Position numbers and translations under genes: made by a program
The notes under the pieces: generated by a model
Databases searched by the model: none
What the model saw: the letters and a program-made list of their open reading frames with translations, nothing else
Told to the model about the DNA's origin: nothing
Assembly: GCF_023159225.1 (NCBI RefSeq)
Contig: NC_063172.1
Location: 44,955,832 to 45,019,831, forward strand
DNA from: Perognathus longimembris pacificus
Lineage: Eukaryota; Chordata; Mammalia; Rodentia; Heteromyidae
DNA: 64,000 nt
Reading direction: 5' to 3'
Shown here: in pieces, positions 1-10,429 of the stretch
Numbering within the stretch: position 1 is the first letter of the stretch
Layout of the letters: every line of letters begins with the position of its first letter

Positions 1-790
1 TAAGGCATGAGATTCTAGTCTCATTTGAGTATTTCGTAGACCCTAGGCATTTGATGATTATCTATTTGTACTTTTTATGCTTAAGAAAATAAATTTTACA
101 TGCAATATAGGTGATGTTTGGTTTGTGACATATTGGGTGTTTCCTCATCTCCATGGTGACAAGTGACTGCTTATTTGGGGAGCAAACCAAGTGACCAGTG
201 GCTTGGAACTTTCTGTCCTGCCCCAGGCTCTGGGGATCTAAGGGAGCTGAAGGTTCATCATCAAGAACCATGATTTAATCCATCATGCTTGAGCAATAAA
301 ATCTCCTCACAAAGCCAAAAGGACTGGGATCCCGAGCTTCCCAATTAATGAACAACCCCACCCATGTGTCAAGAGAATAGTGTACCCCATTACCTGGGGA
401 TAAAAGTTCCTATGTTTAGGACCCTTCCAAACCTCACCTATGTGTCTCTTCATCCATATCCTTCTAAATCTTCACTGTGAAGAATGGCAATAACAAGGAA
501 ATTACTTTGCTGATCTCTGTGAGTGACTCTAGTAAATTCCTCTAACTCACTGAAGGAATTACAGAAACCCTCCATTTATGACTGGCTCTTTGGAAGGACA
601 GGTCACGACCTGTAACTGTCAGTGGAACTCAGGACAGAATTGTATAACTGAGTCCTTTCCCTTGTAAGCTGTGAGTGTGTATGTGGGTAAATGACATCAA
701 AATTGAACTGGTGTCCACCAAAGAATTGTGGTCAGTGGTGAGTGTGTGAACTGAACTATTTTCCCTGTGTGTGTCTTATACACTAAGAGC
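1..790. repeat. possible old mammalian LTR-like repeat remnant
   Basis: No coding frame is convincing. The stretch with AATAAAATCTCC near 294, CCCGAGCTTCCC near 331 and CCATTTATGACTGGCTC near 571 resembles an old, abundant mammalian LTR-type repeat as I remember it, but I cannot name the subfamily. Terminal TG/CA ends and a target duplication are not visible. It could equally be unique DNA. Confidence 0.3.
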
Positions 791-1867
791 CCTTAATAAC
801 TATCTGTAGGGCCACAGGAAAGATTACATAAAGTCCCTAGCATAAACATGAATGTGGAAGACTGCAGTTGTAAAGCCAGTGAAAAAGAGGGAAAAAAAGC
901 CCTACCTGGACACCCCATGATTGTGCCTCAGTTTGTAGGGTTAGAGAATTAAGGGATCCTCTCAAGTTTTTGGCACACCCCACACTAATGTCCATGAGCT
1001 ACTGCAACCCAAGTGACAATCATTTCCCCAAAACAAACAAACATGTGGGGTTGTGGATAAGCAGAGAAACAGGCACTGGGGCAAAGTTGGAAAGTTAAAA
1101 TGAGAAAAGTGACAGAGAAGGCATGTTGTCATTTAAATATGTATTCCCATGTATGGTCAGGCTTTTGCTTCTCACTTCTGTATTTAAGGCAAATGTCTTC
1201 TTTGTTCTTAGGGCCCAGTTGTTTTGTAAAAGATTCCTACAGTTTGTACAGATATGTGAATAAACATTGCTTCCAGAAACACATTGGTGTCCTCGTTCCT
1301 TGTTTGAGTTTCCAGCAACAACTCAGGCAGGTAAGGTTACGCAGGTAGGTAAGGTTGCTCAAGTAAGTGGAGAGCCAGTTCCACCACAATAAGATTTGGA
1401 AAAGTCTTCCTTTAGAGGAAAATTATAACTGGCAGGCATATGGTGCAACAAACTTTCTTGCATTTCATCTCACTGTCCAAATTAAACACGTAGGAGCAAT
1501 ACAATCATTACGACCCTGCAAAAACATTCTAAGTATTTCCTTGGTTCTTCCGCTCTCCCTGCTCCCACCCCCTGTCCTCCTCCTCCTTTTTTCTATTTCA
1601 GCAATAAGTATAAGCCTAAATACTAAGACATCCTACTATTGAGGAAAATAGATATGTTATTTTAATAACACTCCTAAAAAGGCACAATTTAGCCATCTGT
1701 GGTTAGCCTTGCAAGTCTGCATTTTCTACTGGTCCTCAAATATCACTGCCACCCACTAGTCTACCCACCCCCCAAAAACATGTAAGAGTAGGAAAGAGAA
1801 GTTTTTTATAAGGGGAGGGGAGAAGTGAGCATTAGGCTGCTTAGAATGTAACTTAGATGACTATTCT
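791..1867. other. unique-looking sequence, no gene seen
   Basis: Open frames here are short and look like chance. At 1325-1370 there is a small cluster of GGTAAG/AAGTAAGT words formed by a degenerate short tandem repeat (CAGGTAAGGTT, then CAGGTAGGTAAGGTT). They resemble splice donors, but no supporting exon was seen. Confidence 0.4.
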
Positions 1868-1871
1868 GTAC
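1868..1871. repeat. 4-bp target-site duplication (left copy, GTAC)
   Basis: GTAC lies directly before the outer edge of the left LTR and is repeated at 7947-7950 directly after the right LTR. Gammaretroviruses commonly make 4-bp duplications on integration. The match supports a single integration event whose two ends have not been exchanged with another provirus. Confidence 0.85.
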
Positions 1872-2329
1872 TGAAAGGGTCAAGAAGCGCATCTGCAGAA
1901 TGGAGGACACCAAGAGACATTCTCATGCAAAAGCAAAGGGTTTATTGCAGAACCAGCATGCTGGGGCTCACAGAACTCGCAGGAACTGAGAGCTCCGAGT
2001 AAAGAAAACTCAGGGTTTATATACGATGGAACAAGTTTAAAACAAGGCGGGAAGCAGATGTCCGGCCATGACACATTCTGTCGTTGTTTTTCCACTTTTT
2101 CAGGAATTAAGGTAATAATTACACTTCTCGGGAAGTTAGGTACATTCCGCGTGGGGTCCGGTGGTCACAACCCTTTCTTTAGCCTGCAGCTGTTCCTGTT
2201 ACAAGCCAGCGTTCCGCAAGACCAGTACATTTCTTGGAATAATTAGCACATTCTCTGGGTGTGGGAAGTTTCGGTGGAGTCACCAACTCTTACACTTAGT
2301 TTAAGAAAATAATTTTCTTTTCCTTCACA
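1872..2329 (-). repeat. provirus 3' LTR
   Basis: 458 bp, same length as the 5' LTR. On the minus strand it begins TGTGAAGG and ends in CA, the canonical TG...CA form. The poly(A) signal AATAAA (plus-strand TTTATT) is at 1941-1946, where proviral transcripts would be cleaved. The polypurine tract adjoins its inner edge. Confidence 0.9.
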
Positions 2330-2348
2330 TTCCCCACTTCTCTTCTTT
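2330..2348 (-). other. polypurine tract of the provirus
   Basis: Read on the minus strand this is AAAGAAGAGAAGTGGGGAA, directly abutting the 3' LTR. An uninterrupted purine run ending in GTGGGGAA is the usual plus-strand primer site in gammaretrovirus-like elements. Confidence 0.85.
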
Positions 2349-4664
2349 AACCATTTCTAATCCTAGAAATCAGAATCCTGAACCTCGTTAAGGGCAGCAT
2401 ACTGTTGTCTGATTATTATAAGTTTTACTTGGCCTATTTGCCCCTGCAGGAAGGTCACTATGAGATCTTTCTGGTTAACAGTTAGATGGCATTACACAAG
2501 TCCCTTAACCCTGCAGATACAGGTACAGAAGTTTCACATCGAACCCCCAATTCTGACCCTATTTACCTATTTATATTACAGCCAATTTGATTATATACCA
2601 ACTTTACTCATAAACTTTAATTTTAAGACATATTGATATCATTTGCTACATACTCAAACTTTCTAGGGATTGTCATTCTTACTTTTAACATACAAAAACC
2701 GTTTCATCTAAAGGAAATATTTTTGCTTCCCTAGTTCTCTTTTTAAAGTCTTTCCTTATACAGTTTAAAATGTAACATATCCCTACTCACACCATCTTTT
2801 ACTTTCTCACGCCAGCAGCGACTTACTGGAACATTCTGTGACACTTGACTTTTTAAATCCCTTTTTTATTTTCCAAGGCTTACTATACTAACTTTCCTCT
2901 TTACAGTGTCTGGGGATTTTTTTGCTGCTAGAGTTTTAAACTGTCTACATTTTCTTTTCCCCTGGTTTGGAGAATCTGGTTTATCTCAACTACATCAAGG
3001 TAATTTACTGTGACTCTACCCACAGGCTGTTGGGGAAAACAAAGGTGGGGCAAGGGTCAACCTGATGGGGACTGCTGCTCCTAAAGAGCCAGACCAGTGC
3101 CAACTATCATGAGTTACTATTTTAGAGTGTATTTCTCCTGATTCCAGTGCCTTCAAGTGCCTAAGGTTGGCCAGTGGCATCTGTAAGATCCACCCTCAGG
3201 AGGGCTCCATGAAGATGCTCCCAGACAGTTTTAATCTCTGTCCAGTTACCTTGGTATCTGGCACACCTGATGGCAGTTACCTCCCTTTCTTCTGAGGTCA
3301 CACCCTAATTCATCTGGACACATTTTAATACTCCCACTCCAAGTATTGCCTGGAAGTGACTCTCCAGCCTGTCATACATGCTTTGATTTTAGCAGCAGGC
3401 CAGTCTGTTTGAAAATTTCTTACAATATCCAATTTTCTTAATAGAGCTAGTTAACTCCAGTCAACTCAAGGATGTCCCCCAAAAATTTTAGTTTCAGCAG
3501 ATCCAAAGTACTTTACAGCAGAAATCAGCTGCTTGTGATGAGTCCCATTTGTTTTACCAAGATAGGGCTACACTGGGTGAAGATGTAGATTCTTTTAGAT
3601 GACTGTCAGACTGTCCTTGATAGCTTAACCTAAGTTAACCTAAGGCATAACTTTAGTCAAATTTCCTTGTATTTTCCTGATTCCTTCTTAAGCACACTAG
3701 CTTTTGTAGGCTGGCACATCACTGAATGTCAAGACAACTTTAGGCAATTAATGGCCCTTGGGTCATTTTGCCAGAGCAATAAGTTTAAATCAAATATTTC
3801 CAATAAGGCTAGGGTTTTGTTTTTTTAACCAAAATAGAAGGTTTGGGCTGTAACCATTTTTCACAAGTGCAGTTTCTATACACTGTTACCTATGTTTTCC
3901 ATGCCCCTAGTTTATCCTGTCTCATCTTCCCAAAAACAACTCTGGTCCCTTGGTCCTAAAAGGGGGGCTGATGGGTGAAGATCATCCATCTTCTGTAACT
4001 TCTTCAGGCTGACTCAGGGGCGTTGGCCTTACCTAACCAGGGACCTATAACCTTAGTCTACTTTACCAAGGGGCTGCAGGGCCAGATGTCCAGTAGGAGC
4101 TTTACTCCAAACTGTAAATTACATTCAACATTTAACTTCAACTTAAATATACAGACTGCTGGGGCTACCGCAGTGTAGCCTTTTAACATTCTAGTTTGTA
4201 AAAGCTTTTTTTCTGACTGGCTGGGGAAACGGATCTCTGATAACCTAACAATGCCTAAATTAATTTCAGGTCCACAAGTTTCCTTTCCTGAACAGATATG
4301 CCAACTCAGAATTTTCACTGCCAGTTAGGGCTTTGAGCAGATGCAGGGGGTTGGGATTTTAAACTATTCCCCCATTTGACAATCTTAGCTTTACTACCCA
4401 CTACCACAGATGACTGGCAAGTCCGTGTCCAGTTACAAAGTAGGCAAAAAAAATGGGCAATAAAAGGCATGCTTACGAACTATTCTTCTAGGGCCTCCCG
4501 GCTCTGATTAACTTTTGAAAGGCCACAGCAGTGACTCTAGGATCTGATACACTCTCTGCCATCCAAGCAGTGGCTTACTGCCTCTGGATGCACAATCACT
4601 CTGTCCCAGGAGTAACTTTTCCATGCTGGTATAAATGCACCTTTGGCATTTCTCTTGGTCCATC

Positions 4665-4868
4665 ACTGGACTTGGGCTCAGGGCCTGAGTGCTGTCCCTC
4701 AGCGCTCCAGCTCAAGACTAGCACCTACCATTTTGAGCCTCAAAGCAACTCATGACTATTTCCAGCACTTCTGCTGGTCAGCTGGACAGGAAGTCTCCCA
4801 CAGGGACCTTTCTCTGCCCGGGCTGGCTTCGAACCACAGATTTCAGATCAATGAGTCTTACAGGAGGC
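4665..4868 (-). repeat. highly diverged 7SL-Geo type SINE inside the provirus
   Basis: The order of words matches minus-strand 7SL-Geo copies elsewhere in the window: GGGCTCAGGGCCTGAG near 4674, CTCAAGACTAGCACC near 4712, GGGCTGGCTTCGAACCACAG near 4820, ending around TCTTACAGG. It is far more diverged from the other copies than the two proviral LTRs are from each other. No target duplication was found. Confidence 0.6.
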
Positions 4869-6357
4869 CACTTTACTCCAATTAAAAGGAACAAGGTGGT
4901 CCACACAGAAATAGTTTTTAAGCATACTCTTACCTGGAACTAATTAAGGGCCAATGTTACATCTTGACAAACTTGTAGGGGTCATCTGTCCTTCTCTGTG
5001 GGCCTGCTGGAAATTGTTACAAAAAACTACAGAGAAACTGGAATGGCAATTAAACATTTTGGTAGCCATAATTCTCCTTTTCTCACTTTGCAATAATCAT
5101 TTAGGACAATTTTACTTCCAAATTTCTTATCTAGAAATGCATTCTTGATTTTCAAGGCCTTTTACTAACCTCTGTTTAACTAACACTTTAGCGCTTATCT
5201 GTGTTGGAAAAAACTCTGAAGCTTAGAGGCATTCTGAAACCAGTACTGCCCTTTGCCTTTGGGCTGCCTATTTGAAAAGAGCCTTTTTTCTTTTTCTTTA
5301 GTCCCAGTTACCACATGGCATGAAGACCTTTGGGTTAAAATGACAATTTTTCCTTAATGCAAGAATTACAATTTACAAAATTAGAAATACTTATCCATTC
5401 AGCTTTCCAATAAAGTAGTGAGAAATGTTAGCCCATTTTGCCATTTCTTCCTACATACAGAGAGTTAATGAGAGTTTACTTCTATACTTGCCCCATTATA
5501 TGTAACTTAAGATAGTTATGAGTCTTACTATTACATCACATAAAATTCAGTACCTGAATCATTAAACTGACATCCAAAACAACTGTAACAAAAGTACTTT
5601 TATCAGCGTTAAAACAGTCACCAAAATTACAAACACATAAAATCCAGTCTCAGCATCTTCGCTTTTTCAATACATCCAAATTACAAAAATAGCACAGGAA
5701 TCAAATTACATCAGATAAATATACTTTTTAACCATTAAAAAAAACTTTTCTAATTTTTAGTACCTCAGGTGGCAGTTTTAAAAATTTCAGCCAAATAATT
5801 TATTTTTACCACCAGGTTTTCAAAGTTTACCTGAAAACAAAAGAGTCAAAAGAGAGGCCTCCATTGGCCTGTCCTACCAAACAGCCTATCTTCATCCTAC
5901 TCCTCAGAGCTTGATGAACTGTCTTGGTGCCGGCTTGTCCTCTTCCACCATGAAAGGACATCCCCTTTTCGCTGTCCCACCACGTGGATTCCCTCCAGGG
6001 CCTGTGCCACCACGTGGGCTGGCTAAGCTGCACTGTTGCCAGACCACCCCTCACTCCTGTGGATAGGCATACGCCTCCATTGGCCTGTCCTTTCCAATTT
6101 GTCTCTGACTGAGAAACACAAGCAATTTTTTCTTTTTTTAACAGTGATAAACCTTTACATCAAAATCTCTGACACTTAACCTTAATTTCTTTTTTAATTA
6201 ATGAAACATTTTCTTTAACTATAGTTCCTCTTTAAAACAATGCAATAATCCTTCAAAGCATTTGGTAACGCCCAAACTTAATGACCATTTGAATTTAAAC
6301 TTAAACTCACTCAATTTTACATCATGCTAACAGTCTTGTACATGTTCACACTCACAC

Positions 6358-6359
6358 AT

Positions 6360-6394
<35 letters not shown>
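6358..6394. repeat. (CA)n microsatellite in the provirus
   Basis: About 18 CA units. It lies just beyond the end of the gag remnant in the element's reading direction, where coding similarity stops. Confidence 0.95.
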
Positions 6395-6395
<1 letters not shown>

Positions 6396-6469
6396 TCAAA
6401 AGATCTTAAAGCGCGCAAAATAAACATCGGCCGTACATTTTCCAGTGGCAGGAGGTATTTTTGCCAATC

Positions 6470-7066
6470 TTACTCCTGCAACACCCAAATTTTAAGACAG
6501 CGCTTTAAACAAATGATTTTTAAGGAGGGAGAAGAGGGTTTGGAGAGAAGTATAGAGACTCCTTTTGAGAGAGCAAGGGAGAGAAAAGGCTTAACCCAGG
6601 GGGGTAGATTTTCACATAAATCTTCCCAGGTCAGGATATAAGCTTGTTGATCAGGATGCCCATGAGGTCCTGGCTGGAAGACAGCACATCGGACGGCTGC
6701 AATGACGTCCGGACGAAAGGCACCCTCAGGAGGCCAGCCTACTCTGAGAGTAGGCCATTCTGAGGTGCACAGGGTCTGCCATTTTCACTTCTCAAGAGAA
6801 AATGAGAGGTTAGATGTTCTAGTTTTCACATCAGACCAATGAGCCAGGGTCAGGGTGAGTGGTGTTGAAGGTTTCTGACCCATAGTTTGTTCCACAATAA
6901 ACAAATAAACAGTCAGGCAGACAACAAGTAACAAGATAAACAATACAAGAATATGAGTAACGCGATCGCGAGGAAACCTGTAAGGGAGCGAAAGTAAAGG
7001 GTTAAAGACAAAAAGTTGCCGGACTGGTAACAGAGTTTCAGAATCAGACTCATATGAAAAAATCAC
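6470..7066 (-). pseudogene. gag: gag matrix remnant with in-frame upstream glyco-Gag-like leader
   Basis: The gag ATG is at 6881-6883 and the product begins MGQ, the myristoylation signal of gammaretroviral matrix. The next residues (TPLTLTLAHWSDV) are matrix-like. An in-frame TGA at 6785-6787 (codon 33) breaks it. Beyond it the same frame stays matrix-like, with SEWPT and LPPWVKPF motifs, until TAA at 6470-6472; nothing resembling capsid follows. Upstream of the ATG the frame is open for at least 61 codons, back to a GTG at 7066, with an in-frame CTG at 7031-7033. This extension holds a 20-residue hydrophobic stretch (about residues 39-58, rich in L, V, I) after a basic RFPRDR segment, the layout of the type II membrane leader of glycosylated Gag. 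Coding is disabled by the stop. Confidence 0.75.
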
Positions 7067-7421
7067 GCGATAGAACCAGGTGAGGCGTGGAGGGCACTCC
7101 GCTGTCCTCCAGGTGGGGCTCTCCGTCCCCCAGGTGAAGGCTCTAGCCTTCCAGAATCACCGCTGAGGCGTCCCCCAGGGTTGTGACCTGCGACCCCGGA
7201 CACGTCTGTCAGTCGCGGCCGGCAGGGGCTCACGCACCCCGTCGGCAGTCACTACAGGTGCTACTGGTCAGAAAAAAAAGAAACTAAAAGAGGCTAGACT
7301 CACTCCCTGTGATCTTATAAAAACTCTGAATTAGAATTTACAAACGAATAAACAGACAGACACAGAGACAGACACACAAGGCCAGCCCAGACAAACAATC
7401 CCCAAGATGGAAGGCGCCTTC
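7067..7421 (-). other. GC-rich proviral leader, probable packaging region
   Basis: Lies between the splice donor and the gag leader. The part at about 7080-7250 is much richer in G, C and CpG than its surroundings, with short inverted segments such as AAGGCTCTAGCCTT. In gammaretroviruses the packaging signal lies in this position. That role here is inferred from position only. Confidence 0.45.
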
Positions 7422-7428
7422 ACTTACC
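7422..7428 (-). other. proviral 5' splice donor
   Basis: On the minus strand the sequence is CTGG|GTAAGTG, with GTAAGT at 7422-7427, about 40 nt after the primer binding site. This is a near-perfect donor of the kind that makes subgenomic retroviral RNA. No matching acceptor or envelope frame was recognised. Confidence 0.6.
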
Positions 7429-7468
7429 CAGAGAAGAGTCTGTTGGAGTCTCCAGACCGCCGGAGCAA

Positions 7469-7486
7469 ATCTCGGTGGGACCTCCA
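7469..7486 (-). other. primer binding site complementary to tRNA-Gln
   Basis: Read on the minus strand the 18 bases are TGGAGGTCCCACCGAGAT, the complement of the 3' end of mammalian tRNA-Gln including CCA. The site is two bases (TT) from the 5' LTR edge, the usual spacing. Glutamine primer usage is known in murine GLN-type and related class I elements. Confidence 0.9.
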
Positions 7487-7488
7487 AA

Positions 7489-7946
7489 TTAAAGGGTCGA
7501 GAAGCGCATCCGCGGAATGGAGGACACCAAGAGACATTCTCATGCAAAAGCAAAGGGTTTATTGCAGAACCAGCATGCTGGGGCTCACAGAACTCGCAGG
7601 AACTGAGAGCCCCGAGTAAAGAAAACTCAGGGTTTATATACGGTGGAACAAGTTTAAAACAAGGCGGGAAGCAGATGTCCGGCCATGACACATTCTGTGG
7701 TTGTTTTTCCACTTTTTCAGGAATTAAGGTAATAATTACACTTCTTGGGAAGTTAGGTACATTCTGGGTGGGGTCCAGTGGTCACAACCCTTTCTTTAGC
7801 CTGCAGCTGTTCCTGTTACAAGCCAGCATTCCGCAAGACCAGGTACATTTCTTGGAATAATTAACACATTCTCTGGGTGGGGGAAGTTTTGGTGGAGTCA
7901 CCAACTCTTACACTTGTTTAAGAAAATAATTTTCTTTTCCTTTACA
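7489..7946 (-). repeat. provirus 5' LTR
   Basis: 458 bp. On the minus strand it begins TGTAAAGG; the inner end reads AA where the 3' LTR has the canonical CA, a point change. Promoter and poly(A) elements are intact in sequence: TATATAAA at 7633-7640 and AATAAA at 7558-7563, implying a short R region. It differs from the 3' LTR by about 3.5%. Confidence 0.9.
7633..7640 (-). promoter_or_regulatory. LTR TATA box
   Basis: TATATAAA on the minus strand, about 70 bases before AATAAA at 7558-7563. Transcription would start roughly 25-30 bases downstream, near 7605, and proceed into the provirus. The 3' LTR has the same arrangement and could drive transcription leftward into 1-1867. Confidence 0.75.
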
Positions 7947-7950
7947 GTAC
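7947..7950. repeat. 4-bp target-site duplication (right copy, GTAC)
   Basis: Matches 1868-1871 at the other end of the provirus. Confidence 0.85.
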
Positions 7951-8389
7951 CTCTTTCTATGCAACATTAGATACAAAAGACATGCCAGAAAGTAGAGGAC
8001 ACAGATGAGAGGAAAAAGAATTCAAAGAAGTGGAAAACTAGACAGGATCTGGGTAATCATTTAATTCCATCTGCACATTTCACAGCAGAGAAAACTAAGT
8101 CCTATGTCTTTATGGGAACCCCTTAGGTGCAGCTAATTAGGGCTTGAACCAGGCCTAGCAGCCTGATAGGCCAGATAGGCCAAATCATACTTCAAAACAT
8201 TTCAAAGAATATTCAAGGCAATGGTGCATTAAATGCTATGCAGAGACAACCCCCCCTTACCCCCAAGACACTGACTCTGCCCTTGTCCCTGACAAAATCA
8301 AATGACAATAAGAACTAAAGCACTACTTTCATGCAGGACATGTGGAAAAAATTGAAGCCACTTAAAAAATGTACATGGAGCTTCCTGTG
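7951..8389. other. unique-looking flank, no gene seen
   Basis: Sequence outside the provirus. No coding, repeat or RNA signal recognised. Confidence 0.4.
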
Positions 8390-8868
8390 ATGGTTAATTG
8401 TACTGGTCAGCTTGACTCGATGAAGGGAAATCTGGAAGCTATGGAAACCTTGCTTCTTTGATGACAGTGGGGGAATTTCTGGTAAAGATAAACATCTGGA
8501 TAAGTGGACTGAGTGAAAGTTCACCTTCACTATGGAGGGCCAGTAAAGTGCATTCAATGCCACCTACAATATAAGCAAAGGTAGAGGAAGGGTAAATCCA
8601 GCCCCTGTACACTAAAGCTGGAACATCTATGTCCTTTACCTGTGAGTATTAAGAGCTCCTGGTTCTTGGGAGTTACACCTTGGTTACTTCCATGATTCTC
8701 AAGCTCTCAATCTGAATGACAGCAATCCTCTAGCTTACAGACTGCAGCCTGGTCATGATCTTTGTAGCCTCCATAATCATGTGATCTAATTTCCATGATA
8801 CACATCTACATCTATTCTCCTCCCTCTGTTTCTCTAGGCAACCCTGAATAACTAACACACCTATTATC
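8390..8868 (+). repeat. old mammalian interspersed repeat, family not named
   Basis: Begins TGTGATGGTTAATTG and ends near CTCTAGGCAACCCTGAATAACTAAC, with CTCCATAATCATGTGA inside. I recognise this word order from an abundant old mammalian repeat. The two ends are loosely inverted (TGTGATGGTTA against the complement TGTGTTAGTTA). I cannot decide between LTR and DNA transposon. Confidence 0.5.
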
Positions 8869-9166
8869 TGGCACATTCCTGCCCTGATGTCTGTGCCCAG
8901 AGATGCAATTAATGATGGTGACTCTTTTCATGCACAAAGAACCAGAGAACATGGAAATTCCTTTGTAGGATATTTGCCCAGGAGACTGAGCAGTGTTTGG
9001 AATATTATGGTAGGTATCTTCAGCACATCTCTATACTGTCATCATGGAGGCCATTTCTAACAGATAAGGGACCTTTTCTTATAGATGAGGCCGTCAAATG
9101 TGAGAAGATAATTACAGATGACAAAAGATTATAGTGACAAAGATTAAGCACCCACACATGTGTGCA

Positions 9167-9169
<3 letters not shown>

Positions 9170-9213
<44 letters not shown>
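9170..9213. repeat. (TG)n microsatellite
   Basis: About 22 near-perfect TG units in unique sequence. Confidence 0.95.
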
Positions 9214-9216
<3 letters not shown>

Positions 9217-10429
9217 GAAGCATCTTTCTGGAGGTGGCCAACATACAGAAGTAATTGGGCATAGCAGGAAGTTACCCCAGAGCTTCAATGGCTAGATCCT
9301 CCAGTGAGACCTGGCACTGGAAGAAAATTATGGCAGCAGTAAAGAGATTACAGACAAAGAGGTTGACACCAGTGGTTAGGAAATAAATGAAGAAGATTAA
9401 TCTAGCCAAGCAGTCTAGCTGCAAGAGGGCAATAGGGTTTCATCTTGAATGACAAGTCTAATCTATTGAAAATGCTGGCCTAGAGTTCTGAGTTAAGAAA
9501 GATGGAATATTGGACTCTTCCGTGGAGAAGCCCTTTCCACAAGGTATAGACTATAACATTACCAACAGTCTAAATGTGCACAATGCTTCCAGAAAGTAGC
9601 AATACAACTTGGCCCCTAGTCATGTGAACATGAATCCCTTACTTTGAAAGATGGGTCCATACATAATACACTTGCCATAATAGGACAGCTTGGCTCATGG
9701 CAGGAAGCAGTCTGAGAAAATAGAGGAAGAAGACAAATTCAGAGTGTTACCTGATAGGAGAGAAAGAGGCAATATTAGTTATGCCCATCAGGCCAATCTA
9801 ATGGGCCTCCAGCAGATAGTATATTTCCATATTCTGAATGGAGGGAACACCTGAAAAAGACATTGTACAGGGTAGAAGATTCTAAGAAGACAGAGATTGT
9901 TAGCAGGGTGTGGAAGCCAAGTCTTAGAGATGGTAAATGCTAATGAATGATTTACAAAAGAAAAAACAATTTACAAAAGAAAAAAAGTATCCTTCATTGC
10001 TCAGTGAGCCCAACACTTACTGATTTCTCTAACTGAAATCTCAATATGCTCCTCATAAGGTTCTCTTTCTCATGTTCAGCAAAGGACACCAATTGGGAAA
10101 CTCTATGCTCTTTCAGGCCCTTAATTCTAAGATAGGAACTGAGAGACTAGATCTTACAATTCATAAAGCATAAAAGATTCAAAGTATTGGAAATGTATGG
10201 AAGCAAGGCATGATAAAAACAACCTCCTTCCTTCTAGAAAACACCTGGCACCTGACATGCTAACTTCCTGAAGGAAAACATCAGCCAACTGTAATAGGGA
10301 GGCCAGATCTGCCCAGTGCCATCATTAACTGTGGAGGGACTTCAGGTTGACTCCAGCTCAGATAAAAGCAGAAGCCAACTCCATCTTCACTCAGCCCTCC
10401 TCCACCCTATTCAGGGAAGCTCCCCTTTA
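9214..10429. other. unique-looking sequence, no gene seen
   Basis: No convincing coding frame or repeat. A short local duplication, TTTACAAAAGAAAAAA, occurs twice at about 9951-9985. Confidence 0.4.

Larger units (their letters stand above)
2349..6469 (-). other. provirus interior, non-coding
   Basis: About 4.1 kb between the gag remnant and the polypurine tract. It is AT-rich and has no frame over 86 codons; none resembles capsid, protease, polymerase, integrase or envelope. The phrase CCTCCATTGGCCTGTCCT occurs twice (near 5858 and 6074), and CCACCACGTGG-type E-boxes occur twice near 5977 and 6009. A diverged SINE sits at about 4665-4868 and a CA repeat at 6358-6394. The region may be captured host DNA or decayed viral sequence. 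Confidence 0.7.
1872..7946 (-). mobile_element. complete class I (gammaretrovirus-like) endogenous provirus, VL30-like, mostly non-coding
   Basis: The element is 6,075 bp on the minus strand. In element order it has: 5' LTR (7489-7946), tRNA-Gln primer binding site, leader with splice donor, gag matrix remnant, a long interior without open frames, polypurine tract, and 3' LTR (1872-2329). GTAC flanks both outer edges. A coding gammaretrovirus is about 8 kb; no reading frame resembling capsid, protease, reverse transcriptase, integrase or envelope is seen here. This resembles rodent VL30 elements, which are packaged and copied by helper viruses, but VL30 identity is only an analogy. The LTRs differ at about 16 substitutions and 2 indels in 458 bp (hand alignment, about 3.5%), so it is fairly young. 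Confidence 0.9.

Noticed and set aside
1325..1370. Cluster of splice-donor-like words
   Set aside because: They arise from a short degenerate tandem repeat; no adjoining exon-like frame or acceptor.
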